The notes under the pieces: model-generated
Databases searched by the model: none
What the model was told of the DNA's origin: nothing
Seen by the model: only the letters and a program-made list of their open reading frames with translations
Assembly (NCBI GenBank): GCA_001574975.1
Contig: KQ965878.1
Location: 1 to 64,000 of the forward strand
Origin: Gonapodya prolifera JEL478
Taxonomy: Eukaryota > Monoblepharomycota > Monoblepharidomycetes > Monoblepharidales > Gonapodyaceae
Length of the DNA stretch: 64,000 bases
Direction: 5' to 3'
Made by a program: the position numbers and the translations under genes
Part shown: in pieces, positions 9,831 to 21,402 of the stretch
Position numbering within the stretch: the stretch's first letter is position 1
How the letters are laid out: each line of letters starts with the position of its first letter

Positions 9831-10671
9831 GATATGTTCACTGGCATCAAGTCGCAAGGCCAGCTTTTGCCGCAAAACTCATGGACGCTCCATGGTCTCT
9901 GGCCAGATTTCTGCAATGGTTCCTACACGCAATACTGCAATCTTTCGCGCCAGTATGACCCTTTGCCCAGTCCCAACACCACAACGGGGACCCTAAGTGG
10001 TGCGTATTGCGCATAACCATGAAACTCTTCTATCTTTGCCTTTATCCTCACATTGTTCAGCCATCTTGGGACAACCTGTTCCGAAGCACACTGGCCCTGG
10101 CATCGGAACGCTCCTTGCTCCGTTCGGGCACTTTGACCTACTGGACTGGATGAACACGTTCTGAGTAGCTCAGGGTCAGCGCAACCAGGACTTTTGGGGC
10201 CACGAGTTCTCAAAGAACGCGACCGGCTTCTCGACGTTCAGCGTACCCTGCTATGGTCCCACATACAACCAGACTCCTGATATCGACATGGTCGACTTTT
10301 TCGAGATAACAATTAAATACTTCCTCTGTCTTCCAACGTGGAAGTGGCTCGCGCTTGAAGGCATCCTTCCGTCCGACAACACCAAATACACCCTCTCCGA
10401 CATCCAAGGCGCCCTTGCAGACCAGCACGGCGCCGTCCCGTACGTTGGTTGCTCGGGACCTCGCTACAACGAGACGGTGGACGGTAAAAACTCCACGGAC
10501 AAGGGTAAAACTGTGCTTTCCGAAGTGTGGTATTACCACCACGTGCTCGGACGCCCCCAGGATCTCAACGCGCGACCTGTTGACGCGACCGGTAGCAACT
10601 CGAACTGCGCAAAGGTTGCTTCCACGATTTGGTGCCATGAAAGGGCGAATGGCTCCGAGCGAACGGTATAG
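9831..10671 (+). pseudogene. RNase T2-family ribonuclease, decayed
   Basis: RNase T2 enzymes are secreted or vacuolar acid endoribonucleases with two catalytic blocks. Block CAS I is intact here (SWTLHGLWPDFCNGSY, about 9878-9925). Block CAS II reads FWGHEFSKNATG (about 10190-10225): the His and Glu are kept, but the family's Lys-His-x-x-Cys is Lys-Asn-Ala-Thr-Gly, so one catalytic His and a disulfide Cys are missing. An intron is readable at 10000-10060. Between the two blocks the frame is stopped once by a TGA at 10162-10164, where the family has Trp after a Met-Asn-Thr run. The C-terminal half is otherwise a clean match up to the TAG at 10669-10671. The signal peptide exon is not found; an acceptor-like CAG ends at 9830. 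Most likely a recently dead gene next to the mobile block. Confidence 0.8.
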
Positions 10672-10940
10672 TAAGAAAATTGGGTACTTGAATTGCGTAA
10701 CCATTATAATAATTCGCCGAGAGAGTGTTGGGCATGTTCAGTTTTGTAGTCAAACTAACACGGGAAGCTTCTCGCTCACTCAGTATTTTTGTCTTTGGAA
10801 CCTCCTCCGACCAGTTCGGCAAGAATCAACTTTCGACCGCTCAACACTCACTGCGATCATCAAACGATGGCCAATACGGTGAGACAATGTCCCAATTTCT
10901 TGCGATCGTGGCGGATATCAACGGAACGATGCTACTCCCA

Positions 10941-11872
10941 ATGTCGAATTTCAAGACGCTTTCCTCGACGATTCTCAACATGAAGGTACGTTTCCGTCAC
11001 GATACCCTTTTAATATTGTTGGCGAATGTCTCACCGCTCATTTCAACTCAAGTTCATGAGGAATGCTGCAGCGAGCGAGGAGGCTGAAGCCGCGCGGGCG
11101 CTCGAACGGAAGAGGATAATAGAATCGGAGTGGATTCTTGACGGACTTGACTTGACAGCATCGGCGAAGAGTGTGTGAGTTGTGACTGCTGTTTCAGAAA
11201 CGTTTCTTTCGATGTTGCTATCGGTTTGGTTCTCCATCAACGACCATAGGCCGCTTCCAGTACAAGAAGACCAATCATTCTTTTCCTTCCTCCCTCTGGG
11301 ACTGTCCGGCGGTGAAACTGTTGTGCCAGCTGTGGTTGGCCGAAAGTCATTTCAAGATTACAACAAGGACGTGCAAGTGAGTGCCGTATTGGTTTACCGG
11401 AAGACTTCGACGTGGAGTAAAGTGTTCTTGGCGGTATTACTGTCACTTGAAGCGGCTGTCCGAGCGTCCCGCACCGTCAACTTCGGCGAACCAATCGTCC
11501 AAATCTGACACCGTATCCAACCTCACATCACTCTCTGGCCGGGATTCCGACGCGAAAGGGAAAAGTGGGAAACTTCGAGACCATGGTAGCGCTTCTAATG
11601 GTGGAAGTTCGTCCGGACTCAAAAAGCGCAAGTTTGACGGGGAAGGTGTCGACCGAAAACAGAAGGACCGGCGGGAACGAACCTCAGGAAACGCTGATGG
11701 AACGACTCTACGAGAAAGGAAAAAGAAAGAAGGAAATCATTTCAAGAAGAATGGTGAGGATGACGCCACTGAAATGGGTACCCATGGTGTGTTGCTAATT
11801 GATCATCGACCTCCCAAAGGTAATGACCAACATCCTCCGCCTCCCCCGCAAGGTTTCTGGAAGCCAACGTGA
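10941..11872 (+). CDS. MPP6-like nuclear exosome cofactor
   Basis: MPP6 (M-phase phosphoprotein 6) is a small RNA-binding protein that helps dock the MTR4 helicase to the nuclear RNA exosome. The first exon from ATG 10941 gives MSNFKTLSSTILNMK (an upstream in-frame ATG is at 10929), followed by an intron 10986-11052 and an exon beginning FMRNAAASEEAEAARALERK with RIIESEWILDG, matching the family's LSxxLLxMKFM and basic/acidic helix. A further exon contains VVGRKSFQDYNKDV, corresponding to the conserved GRxSFxxFN motif. A third exon (from about 11450) is a long basic, Ser/Lys-rich, low-complexity tail ending at 11872 with PPPPPQGFWKPT. The tail is longer than in most relatives. Intron ends for exons 2-4 (donor near 11175, acceptor near 11249; donor near 11371, acceptor near 11450) are inferred. 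Confidence 0.65.
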
Positions 11873-12106
11873 TTTAGCCGGGGACGTTAAAATCCTTTAT
11901 CAGCAAACCTGCTATAACTGCACCTGGGAGTTACATAACCGCTCAACCCCCACCCCGGTTGGCCCTTGTGAAGTCAGAGCGTATGATCTACCGTCATTGT
12001 ATATACACTTTCATTCATATTCCATTACATCTTCGAATCAATTGGTCAAGTTCAAGTACACTCCTACTTCGAGAAGTACCACACGGTAGTTTACACAGCT
12101 AAACGT

Positions 12107-12457
12107 CTAAAGAAGAACTTGCAGATCTTCCTGCGTGAAATCTCTCGCTTCGCCAAAAGGTCCAAATCCAGTCCAGCGCGCGAAACCAATCGCGAGGACG
12201 AGAAACGCGACGATCACCACATTCAACTGCATCACCCGTCTGAGGTACTTCCAGTACGACCGAGTAACAGATCTGGTGAAACTTATTATAGTGAAGAGCG
12301 TAATGGCGATGCTGACTGGCCACTTCGCCGTGGCGATCCATTCCAGAAACGTGTTTCTTCCCCGACCATCCGAAGACGGAAACGGGTATCCCACCACGGG
12401 ATTCGACGAAGCCATTAGGATGTAGTCCAGCAATGACTCAAGGAGTGTGAGGGGCAT
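12107..12457 (-). CDS. Small two-pass membrane protein of unknown function
   Basis: A 116-codon frame from ATG 12457-12455. It begins MPLTLLESLLDYILM and has two hydrophobic segments, roughly residues 36-58 and 77-98, separated by a short basic loop (RSVTRSYWKYLRR). The C-terminus is acidic. The start codon lies only about 75 bp from the divergent SSL1 start, so the two probably share a promoter, and this ATG is preferred to the longer upstream extension. I recognise no family. Confidence 0.45.
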   Translation of the reverse strand: MPLTLLESLLDYILMASSNPVVGYPFPSSDGRGRNTFLEWIATAKWPVSIAITLFTIISFTRSVTRSYWKYLRRVMQLNVVIVAFLVLAIGFARWTGFGPFGEARDFTQEDLQVLL

Positions 12458-12531
12458 CGCGAATGGGAATGCGAAGAAGTTTATATAATTGGGGGAGGCC
12501 GGGCCACCGCACAACCACAGTTGCGAATCCG

Positions 12532-14959
12532 ATGGACTTGGACGACCCGCCCGCCTTCGCACATCGTAACCGAGCTAGTGGAAAGGGTGACTCGGTTGCG
12601 GATGTAGGCGACACGGAAGGCCCGTCGTTCACGTGGGAGGGCCAGTTCGCAGCGAATATGGGTCGTTGTGCAGGAGGATGCAGACGGCTCCATCGCTGCC
12701 GCCGTAAACGCCATATCGGAAAGCTCTCGAAGGCCCCAACTGCGACGGAGACTCGCCGATACTGGTGGCCCCGTTCGGAGGGGCATAGTGCGGTCAATGG
12801 TACTCATTTTGGATCTCTCGAGAGCGATGGCCGAGAACGACTACAGGCCGACGCGAGCGGAAGCAGTGAAAGTGGCGGAGGGATTTGTTCAAGAGTTCTT
12901 CGACCAAAACCCCGTCTCGGTGCTCGGGATTCTCGGAATGAGCAGGGGTGTCGCCAGCGTTATTTCAGCGATGGGAGGTTAGTTTAACACCTCTAGTCCG
13001 AAAAGTATCAATAGTGGTATGCTTTCGCCGGAGCTGTAGACTGGCTGTAGCGGCTCCGTCTCGTGTTGCCGAAGGGTTCCTGGAAAATCCGACACAATTC
13101 CGTTCTTTCACGAACGCCTAGGATGACTCGAACAGGAACAAATCGCACGTCACTGCTTAGTCAGCACATCAGCCACCGTGACACCTAAAATTTCTGCTCT
13201 TCCCTTATCCCTACCCAGCGGACCCGAATGAACACATCAGCTCATTTCGTCGTGGTCGCATTGATCGGGATCCCGACGGCGAGCCCTCCATTCAGAACGC
13301 TCTCGAACTAGCTTTGACCCAACTAACGTGAGTCCTCGGGAGAGGTACTCTCGTCTTCACGCGCGGACTATTCTTGAAATACAATGCACCTTTGAACTCC
13401 ATTGCCCCCGTCTCCCAACTGCGACTCACCCCTTCTGGAAATACTCATGCCGCCTTTGCTTGTCTGTAGCGGTTCTCCGCCGCACTCCACCCGGGAAGTC
13501 CTTCTCGTCTTTGGAAGTCTCACAACCTGGGATCCTGGAGACGTACTCGAGACTGCGGAGAAGTTACGCTCTGAGAGAGTACGGTGCTCGGTTGTGGGGA
13601 TGACAGCTGAAGTCTGGGTGTGTAAGGAGATGGCGAATTTGACCCGAGGCATGTTTTCTAACTGCATTTGGTGGGGAGGGACGAGGGGCACAGCGGATGC
13701 ATGGTAACAAACTATCACGTGGTTATATTGCAACTTATCCGCACGTCTGGATTGCGAACGCTCGCATGTGTGCCCTGGAGACAAGTTCATCGCGTTTCTG
13801 ACGAACATTTATTGGGCACCATAGGAACGTATGCCGTTCCGATTTCCGACACCCACTTTCGAGAACTCGTCTTTGATCAAGTAGTTCCTCCTCCCATCGT
13901 GGATCGAGACGGCTCATTGGAAGAAGAGCACGTGGTAATACTTGGGTCATGGAAGCGAGACGGCCCGTAAACTGTTTCAGGGGACGCTGCCAGAATAGAG
14001 GCTGCATTGGTCGAAATGGGTTTTCCAAAACGGATCGATGAGGATGGGTGAGCCCATCGCGAGCAACTGTCGTGCTCTGACCTGATCTCACAAATACCGC
14101 GGTGTGAGATCCACTGCTACCTTCCCGTGTCCCTTTTGTCGATATCCTTCATCTCGTCTCCCCAACACATGTCCATCTTGCTCTCTTCAACTGGTCTCGG
14201 CTCCTCTCCTGGTTCGGTCTTACCGTCACATCTTCCCACTGACTGCATTCCGCGAACTACCCCTTGGCCCTGAGGAGCGCGCCACCTGTACCGGCTGCCT
14301 AGACGCAAGGACATGGGTGTGTCCCCGATGTGGGAAGAACTTCTGTGGGGAGTGTGACGTGTTCGTACACGATGCGCTCCATAATTGCCCAGTAAGTCGC
14401 TTTGTACTGACACTTAATGCATCAAACCAAATCCGTAGTCACTCCTTTCGTTTCACGCTAGGGATGTGAATCGGGAACTGCACTCGCCACCAACTCTCAT
14501 GTTCGACCTCGCACGTCTCCTTCTCTTCTAAATCCGTCAAAACCCGACCTCCCCCCACACGGCGCTTTGGCGCCCTCCGCCGTAAATGGTGCAGCAGTAA
14601 AGCCGCCCCGACCATCGGTACACGTCAATCCACCCACTCCGCAATCAGTAGTTGTCGAGGACGAACCGCTTGAACCACCTCCTAAGAAGCATAAAGTCCT
14701 CTTCCGCGCACCGTCAACGGGGCCAACGTTAGTTTGTCCCCAAACTACAGGTCAACCACGGGATCATGCGGAGCCACAGAATGGTTCGAGTTTCATGGCA
14801 CTCTCTACGACTCCCGTCGAAACATCGAAGCCCAACAGCGATGGTGCACACATTGGAACGTCACCAGCTGGTACCAATACACCAATTATACCTGCGACGG
14901 GGCTCAAGCTTCGGTTCAAAACCGGCGGTACAGCTCAACCACCAGCATCCAACAGCTAA
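12532..14959 (+). CDS. SSL1: TFIIH subunit p44 / SSL1
   Basis: p44 is the regulatory subunit of the XPD helicase in transcription and repair factor TFIIH. Readable in order: an acidic N-terminus from ATG 12532, a TWEGQF block, VQEDADGSI, the von Willebrand A-like domain starting RRGIVRSMVLILDLSRAMAE with DQNPVSVLGILGM (to about 12980), continuing in later exons with NEHISSFRRG, SREVLLVFGSLTTWDPGD (about 13490-13545) and GTYAVPISDTHFREL (about 13830), then the C4/C1 zinc domains CPFCRYPS ... CPSC and CTGC ... CPRCGKNFCGECDVFVH (14130-14400). Clear introns include 12980-13218 and 14396-14462. After the zinc domain the frame continues in phase for about 160 residues of Pro/Ser/Thr-rich tail to 14959, absent from the usual p44. 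Near 12650 the frame changes by one base inside TWEGQFA/WVVVQED; either a one-base error or mutation, or a 49-nt intron (12604-12652), explains it. Confidence 0.85.
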
Positions 14960-15302
14960 ACTTCGGATTAAGGTGGCAGCAGAACATCTCGGTACAGATA
15001 CATACTTGCATGTATAGTTTGATAAACCACTCTAAATTTTGAACAAATCTTGTAATCCCAAAGTTTTATCTTTTCGGTTAGCCCCCAACGACCTGCCCAA
15101 GTTGAACCATGTCTCCACCACTAGCGCCCCGACGCGTTGCAAAAGGAGAGTCCGATCCAGTTGCGCTACCGTGCGGCGGCCTGGAACGATGCTCGGAAAC
15201 ACCGGCGTGGATTCTGTTGTTTGTGAGCTGATCAGGCGAAATGTTATGGAACAGCGAATGGTCATACTTGCCTCCGCAGTATGTGTACCATCAATTTCCC
15301 TC

Positions 15303-16805
15303 CAATCGTAGCCCCGAGTGGCTTGGCGAAGATCTTTCTCGTCTTCTCGCTCCATTCCCATCAATCACCGGAAAGTTTCGCATCTCACGGGAAGGCATCA
15401 ACGTAACATGTGCCGGTCGCAGTACTGAGATCGAAAATTGGCTTTCGGCATGGGTCCGAGAGGATGGAGACCCATGGGGTGAGATGTGGACGGCGGTTGC
15501 ATTGGCCGATCCACAAAGCACGGAACACGGCGAATTTTGCCAGAAATGGCAGTGGACAAAGCGTAGAAGGGACTTCTTTAAACCGATGGCCGGTGTAAGT
15601 CCTCGCGAACCGAACTGTCGTCCCCGAAAGTTGTCAATCACGATTCTGAACGGCGGTTTAGTGCATTCATGCCTTCCCCAATTTGTCCATTCGCGCAACG
15701 GAAGAGGTCACCCCTTTAGCCGTACCAAAATGGTCACCTATCACACTACGATGGAATGGTCGGCCGTCAGACAGCAGGGTACGCGCCTTGGAACCTGCCG
15801 AATGGCACCAGCTTCTGCAGAAGCTTGGTGGAGAGGGCGGGGCGTCGTCTGAGACCGTCCTTATTGATGCCCGCAATGCTTATGAGTCTCGAGCGGGACA
15901 CTTTGCGGGCGCAGTCCTTCCTCCCATTCGGCGATTCTCGTCTTTGCCGGACTGGTTTCGAAGGAAGTGGCCCGAACTGCACCACCAGGCGGCCGAGGAA
16001 CCCGACAGCTCGTCTAAAACAGCTACTGTGGCGATGTACTGCACGGGTGGGGTCCGTTGTGAGAAGCTGTCGAGTTGGGTGGTTGAAAACCTTGAAGGCG
16101 TCAAAGAGGTATGTGCGATCGTGCGACAATGTGGAAGCACGACTTCGCTGATGGCTTTAATCCTTGCAGGTGTACACGCTGAATGGTGGAATCCACGCGT
16201 ACCTCCAGTGGCTTGCAGACCAGCAGAACCCGCACGAAGAACAGCAAGCTGGCCACGCCCCACCTGACCCAGCATCCCCACCTGTTGAGAGTTTGGACTC
16301 CACATCTCATTCCTTCTTTCGCGGCGCCATTTACGTTTTTGACGCTCGTACCACCGTCACCCTTGACGACTTTCTATCTCAACCCAACCCGACTTCCTCG
16401 CACCAACCTGATCTCCACGGAGCCATCATGCGATGTCGACTCTGTACCCAACCCACTTCGCGATACGGCAAGTGCGTCTCCGTCGGTTGCCATCTGGTCG
16501 TCCCATCCTGCGGGGCTTGCCTCGAGACCAGCGTCGATATGCTCACATGTTGTGATGACTGTCGTGACATGAACGAGAGAATCAAGCCCGCCTTACCTTT
16601 GGAGAACGTCGGAGAGCTTGTGGGAGAAACCAATGAAGCGATGGATGGTGCAAACGAATCGAAGGGGGATCTCAGTCGGAGCTCGCCGCAGGAGTGGACC
16701 AGTGCGGCGTTGGTTCAACGGCGTGGCTTTCTCTGCGCCTGCGAGAGAGCGCGAAGAGCGGCATGGCACGAGCCGATCAATCATATCCGCAGAGTACGAG
16801 AGTAG
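15303..16805 (+). CDS. TSTD2/TrhO-like rhodanese-domain protein
   Basis: Relatives are bacterial TrhO, which hydroxylates tRNA uridine 34, and eukaryotic TSTD2. The N-terminal half shows the family's ferredoxin-like segment (FRISREGINVTCAG, about 15380-15420). An exon from about 15660 leads with NLSIRATEEVTPLAVP into the rhodanese domain: VLIDARNAYESRAGHFAGA, then the catalytic loop CTGGVRCEK (about 16040), an intron at about 16110-16170, and VYTLNGGIHAYLQWL. The C-terminal part carries the zinc-binding-like segment CRLCTQPTSRYGKC ... CGAC ... CCDDCRDMNERI characteristic of TrhO/TSTD2 tails. The stop is TAG at 16803-16805. The first exon and start codon are not resolved; an acceptor TAG lies at about 15311. 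All catalytic residues appear present, so it should be functional. Confidence 0.75.
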
Positions 16806-17055
16806 TCACGAATGGAAAATCATGTACCTACGTACCGCGTGTCTGAAGAATGAAAAGGATGCTTCCTCCGACGATTTTCATACGCCACGCAAACATTGGA
16901 TTCGTGCATTTAACACTCCTTTTTCCTTTTCGCCTAAACTCCGTCTACATGTCTCCAATTATGTCGAAGTTTATAGCCACGTTTCACCCATCTTCGCATT
17001 TTTCGTAGAGTTGTTCACAACTGTCGCGGCAGCCCTGCCACAACAAATCTCTCCT

Positions 17056-18178
17056 TTACTTCTTCCACTTGTCCATCCATCCGACGAGCTCCTCGCCAGT
17101 CTTTGCAGCCTTCTCCATCAACGCCGTCGCCGTGGTTGGGATATCACCCCAGTACTGCCCTTGCAACTTGGACACGTCGACCACGTCTGGCACATCTCCA
17201 CCTGGCACCATGACACGCCCCGACACGAGGGCAGCGCCTCCGAGTTGGGCCACGACGTTTCCTAGGTGGAACGTTGTGGTTGCGAGGCCGGTGAACTTGA
17301 GCACCTCGGAGAGTGCGTACAGTATATGGGCGCGTTTGTGTGTGGTGTCGTTTGTCTGGAAGACGCCGTACTCGACCTTGTTCTTTGCCGAGACGAGTAA
17401 AGCAGGTAGGAGCATCGCGGACTCAAAGAGCAGGATAAGGGGAGCCGCGAGGGCCGAGACGTTGAACTTGGTGTGGTGGAGGATGTCCTTGGCGTTCGCG
17501 ACGACTTTGGTCCAGAAGGGGGCGTTCGCGGTGGCTGCAGCAGCTGCGGTGACGATGAAGTGGGGGCGGTAGAAGAGGACGTGGAGGTAGTAAGACGCGA
17601 CGAGGAGTTCGACCTTGTTGAGGAAGGAGAAGACGTGTCGACCGACGTCCAGGGCTGGGAATCGCATGCGGTTTACGATGCATGAAAGATACGAAAGAGA
17701 CTGGATTTTAGATCGGTTATGGTCTTACCTTGGCGGTGTTCGGTTGTTGGCGCGTGGAACTTCACCCAGGCCTCCCCGAAGCTGTGATTTTTGATGAAAG
17801 GCAGGTGTTCAGGCATGTGTATCACCCCGTAGTAGGAAAAAGTCGTAATGTCACTGAGTCTCACCTTATAAGACCGACTCCACCCATCCAAAAACCCGCG
17901 ACCGCGGCTTGAACGAACGTTTGCCGAACAGGGTCCGATGGCACGAGCGAGAAGCCAGCACGCTTCAAAACGACCGCGGTCACGATGTAGATTGGAGGAA
18001 TGGCCAAACCGGACCACGGGTTGAGCAGAAACTTTGACAGCGAGGACTGCGGTTTCACGAATCTGACGGATGTGTGCGGTGGAATCTTGGGGTTGCCCAA
18101 CGCATCGGTGACCTGTCCTGGCAGAGAAGCGCCCGCCCCGTATGCGCCGCTTCCGTTTCCGCTCTGCGCTGCCATCAC
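17056..18178 (-). CDS. Polytopic membrane protein, unknown family
   Basis: Three exons on the minus strand: 18178-17864 from the ATG beginning MMAAQSGNGSGAYGAG, with hydrophobic stretches in PPIYIVTAVVLKRAGF and FVQAAVAGFWMGGVGL; a short exon containing FGEAWVKFHAPTTEHRQ (about 17790-17740); and a last exon from about 17700 to the TAA at 17056 with segments such as FLNKVELLVASYYLHVLFY and ALAAPLILLFESAMLLPALL. I count four or five likely membrane helices. Introns (about 17863-17791 and 17738-17702) have GT-AG ends and keep the frame. The protein seems intact. I do not recognise the family, and no catalytic motif is evident. It is separated from the next gene by a divergent promoter region of about 270 bp. 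Confidence 0.6.
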
Positions 18179-18447
18179 GCGTGATTGTTGCGAGTTCGTT
18201 GCCTCGCTGTTTCCACGTCACCGAAACGTGTCCGCAGTATGTTGCTCACGTGCATTAGTGAACACCACAAACCGACTCCTCATTACGCGAAATAAATAAT
18301 ATCAAACGTAATTGTTACGTTGTCTCTCATCTGCTCTTACAATTCGATCTGAATTTCGCCCGTCTTATTTCAGCGCCGTAGCAAAAATATTCGCGCCCTT
18401 TGCTATCGATGGCGACGTCAAATCGCGACACCAGACCTGCGCGAACA

Positions 18448-20522
18448 TGATTCACCGATCCCCACATCCACGAGAACGTCGACAGGGTCCACGACCTTTG
18501 AGGAGCGGACCCTGGCTGAACAGGACGTCGACGAGCCCATCACCCGTCGAAGAAGTTACCGGAGCGAAGAATAGCGACCGTAGAGAGAGAGGCAGACTGC
18601 AAACTCTGTTAGGGTTCCTGAAGGAATCATCTGGCGTCAAGTGAGTTCGCTGGGATGGAGACCAAATCGAAAACATCATCCCGACTGAGGAAGGAACTAA
18701 GGCGTCAGGTCTGAGCCTCTCGTCATCACTCCTCCGTACTGATGACATCTTCGCCTTTCAGGGACATCACAAATGTCAGAGTGTCGCTTCCTCCGTCAGC
18801 ATGTGATCCTTTGTCCGGGCTGGAACCACATTTACTGTAACCCCCATCTCGCCCAGAGCAAAATCGTGAAATCTTTTAACCCGGTCCTTGGTGAAACGTG
18901 TTGCTGCCACTGGGAAGTCGATTCGACTCCAGGAGTCCAACTACCTTCGACATTCAAACCGCACGGAACAGACGCTGCGCCCAGCACTGGAAAGACGTAC
19001 TCGGTCAAGTACCGCGCCGAACAGCTCTCCCATCACCCGCCAAAGGGGACGTTTTGGTACGGGTGTAAAGAGTTGGGTGTCGAACTCGTCGGGCTGTTCC
19101 AGGTTGTCGCGCAGTTCACTGGACTTGGTTAGCACCTCAATTCCCGTGCGGCCGTCGAACATGGTACCAGTCGCAACATTCTCATCCACCCACCCGCACA
19201 GCCCTCCGAATCAACCACCGCTACGGGATGACCCTCAGCATCACACTCTCTCCCAACATCAGACCCTGTCGTGGACCGATACCGCATCACACAACCCAAC
19301 GGGGAGCTTCGTGGACTCTTTGTGCTGTGCTCCTACGTGGCGATCGTGGACTACTGCGTTGTGGCGTGCCGGGATACAAAGATCCGGACTGTGATTCGGT
19401 TCAATGAAGATGTGAGTGTGTGAAGTTAGCGAGAGTAGAAGTTCTATTAGTTCTGACTTCTTTCGAAACCTTACTACCCATAAATCGTTGTACAGAGCTT
19501 CTTCTCACTCAGATCGAAATTCGAAGTCTTGGGAAACATCTCCCGCTACGACCCCGACAAACCACGCACTCTCAAGCCCCCATCACTCGCCATCGATGAC
19601 GAGACCGTCCTCTCTCTCCGCCAAGAATCCAAATCCCTTCCGCGCGGCTCCACTTCCTCCGGTACTTCAACTCTCATCGACATGACAACCCTCCCCACAT
19701 CCACCCGCGTCGTTCCACCCCTTTCCACACTCCACCCCACCGACTCCCGCATCGTCTGGCAAGACACGACCACCGCCCTCGCCACCGCGCGCTGGTCCGA
19801 CGCGACGCGGAACAAAGCCCCCGTAGTGGACGCTCAACGTGACAAGGCGCGCACTCGACCTCCTGGATGGACGCACACTCCGAGGTTGTTCCGTGGCCAC
19901 CCGGAGGAGTGGTGGTGAGAGTTGGGGCCCGGTTCCAAGGGATACGATGTGGTGTCAGGGGGAGCGGGTGGGGGTTGCCGAGTGCGTCCGAAGGCACGCG
20001 ACCAGCGTGTAAGAGAGCCGTGTACGAGCGAGAGATGGAGTCGAGTACGAGCGAGAGAGAGAGCCGAGAGGGAGCCGAGAGGTCACGCCGAGTGACCTGA
20101 GAGCCGCGACGAGCGAGTGGGAACGAGTGAGGCGAGTGAGATTCGAAGTCAAAAGGCTTATTCTTAGCATTTCTACAAGTGTTTATATAGCTCCAATTCT
20201 AGTTTACGCTTTTCATATTCTGCTTATCAAATCGTGTCCGTTATTGCGCAAGCAGTTCCGATGAGTTCCAGCGTGTTCCGCTGACTTGGACCACAGCAAC
20301 TGTGAGGGTCCGCCCGAGCCCCTCACAGTGGGCGGTGGGCAGTATTGGGTTCCTGAGGGTGAGAAGGCGGAGGTGGGCGGGTTGTGGATCGAGATGGAGT
20401 ATCTTTGGGATGACGGTGAAAGTGCTCCGAAGGAGGGTGACGGCGCGGAAGAGAAGTTTGATAGTTTCGTGGCGGTGGAAAGCGATACAGAGTACCTCCG
20501 AACCGAAGTTACTTCCTTTTAG
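18448..20522 (+). CDS. Oxysterol-binding protein-related (Osh-type) lipid transfer protein
   Basis: ORP/Osh proteins carry sterol or PS against PI4P at membrane contacts. Seen in order: GRLQTLLGFLKESSG and, after an intron (about 18641-18761), DITNVRVSLPPSACDPLSGLE; KSFNPVLGETC, the lipid-pocket core; YRAEQLSHHPP, the ORP signature (about 19007-19035); a beta-rich region with RDTKIRTVIRFNED (about 19370-19410); FEVLGNISRYDPDKP; and the C-terminal helix SRIVWQDTTTALATARWSDATR followed by QRDKARTRPPGWTHTPRLF. A long intron, 19915-20296, precedes a final exon ending at 20522. Two problems: between PLSGLEPHLL and KSFNPVLGE about 40 residues of the lid region are missing and the frame changes; and the stretch after SHHPP (19050-19260) fits poorly. 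Either introns there are unusual or the gene is damaged. Family assignment is firm, integrity is not. Confidence 0.7.
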
Positions 20523-20584
20523 AGACCCTTTTTTCGTATTGTTGGTATCTATTATGAATTTTCCATGAATGTAATCTATTGGAA

Positions 20585-21399
20585 ATGATTTCTAAGACCG
20601 CGGCCATGAAATCCGGAAACTGCAGCTCTCCCTGCTTCCAATCCCACTATATGCGCTCCCCTCCACCCCTCGAAAGCGCTCCGTGGAAATCCGCTGGAAT
20701 CCGTATCAATATTCGACGGCGGATCAAGGAGGCTAATCGCGAGCTGGAGCGAGAGCTCAAACTTCAGGACACGCTGGTGAAAGATTCGACGACGATAGGG
20801 GCGGTGGGAGGGAAAGCGGCGATGAACCGAAGGCATGTATCGTTTGCGCAACCACTCGAGACGGAAATTGAGCCGAATGGGGTGCGTTGCTTGCCGTGAC
20901 TTCCTGTCGGTGATTCCCGTTGGATGTCTCATTGCCCTTCATCAGAGCTTTCCAATGGCCGACGAACTGGACGATTCGAAAGACCCATCACAAACAGCCT
21001 CGATCTGCTCGAATTCGTCTCCGATTGCTGAAGGGTTGGGCGTAATGGAGAATCCCTCCACCGGCCCACCTTCTCGTCCTTACGACGATGCTGGTGTCTT
21101 AGCCACCAGCAAGACCCATAAAACAAAAGCCTCAACAAGGCAGAAAGAAGACCTTGAAACTCCCGCCATTGTGAGTCAGAACGTTCCCCCCGGTCTGTTC
21201 CTCAGAGACGGCTCACGTTCCCGGGATCTCCAAAATACAGAATCCCCCTCCAACGCGGAAACGGAAAGAGTTGGATCTTCTGAATAATTCTACCCTTGAT
21301 ACAACCGTGGAGTCAGGTAGTTCGAAGGATGTTGGAGAGCCTCCAACACCGAGTACCAAGGCACCAGGAAGGAAAAAGCGGCGAACCACCCGGAGATAA
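20585..21399 (+). CDS. Basic nuclear-type protein, unknown family
   Basis: Three exons join in frame. Exon 1 (20585-20882) starts MISKTAAMKSGN and contains a charged helix, RRRIKEANRELERELKLQ. Exon 2 (from about 20945) is acidic and Ser-rich (SFPMADELDDSKDPSQ). Exon 3 (from about 21240) has RKRKELDLLNN and ends with the strongly basic APGRKKRRTTRR before TAA at 21397-21399, which looks like a nuclear localisation signal. Introns about 20883-20950 and 21171-21239 have GT-AG ends and phase-0 joins. No known domain was recognised. The composition suggests a chromatin- or kinetochore-type scaffold, but this is a guess. Confidence 0.5.
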
Positions 21400-21402
21400 T
21401 CG

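Noticed and set aside
12604-12652. A 49-nt intron in SSL1 as the sole explanation of its frame change
   Set aside because: It would remove TWEGQF, which matches p44 proteins just before VVQED. A single extra base is at least as likely, so the intron is only mentioned as an alternative.
17472-17685. Plus-strand acidic frame over the membrane-protein gene
   Set aside because: Shadow of the minus-strand exon, whose hydrophobic segments and splice joints are coherent.
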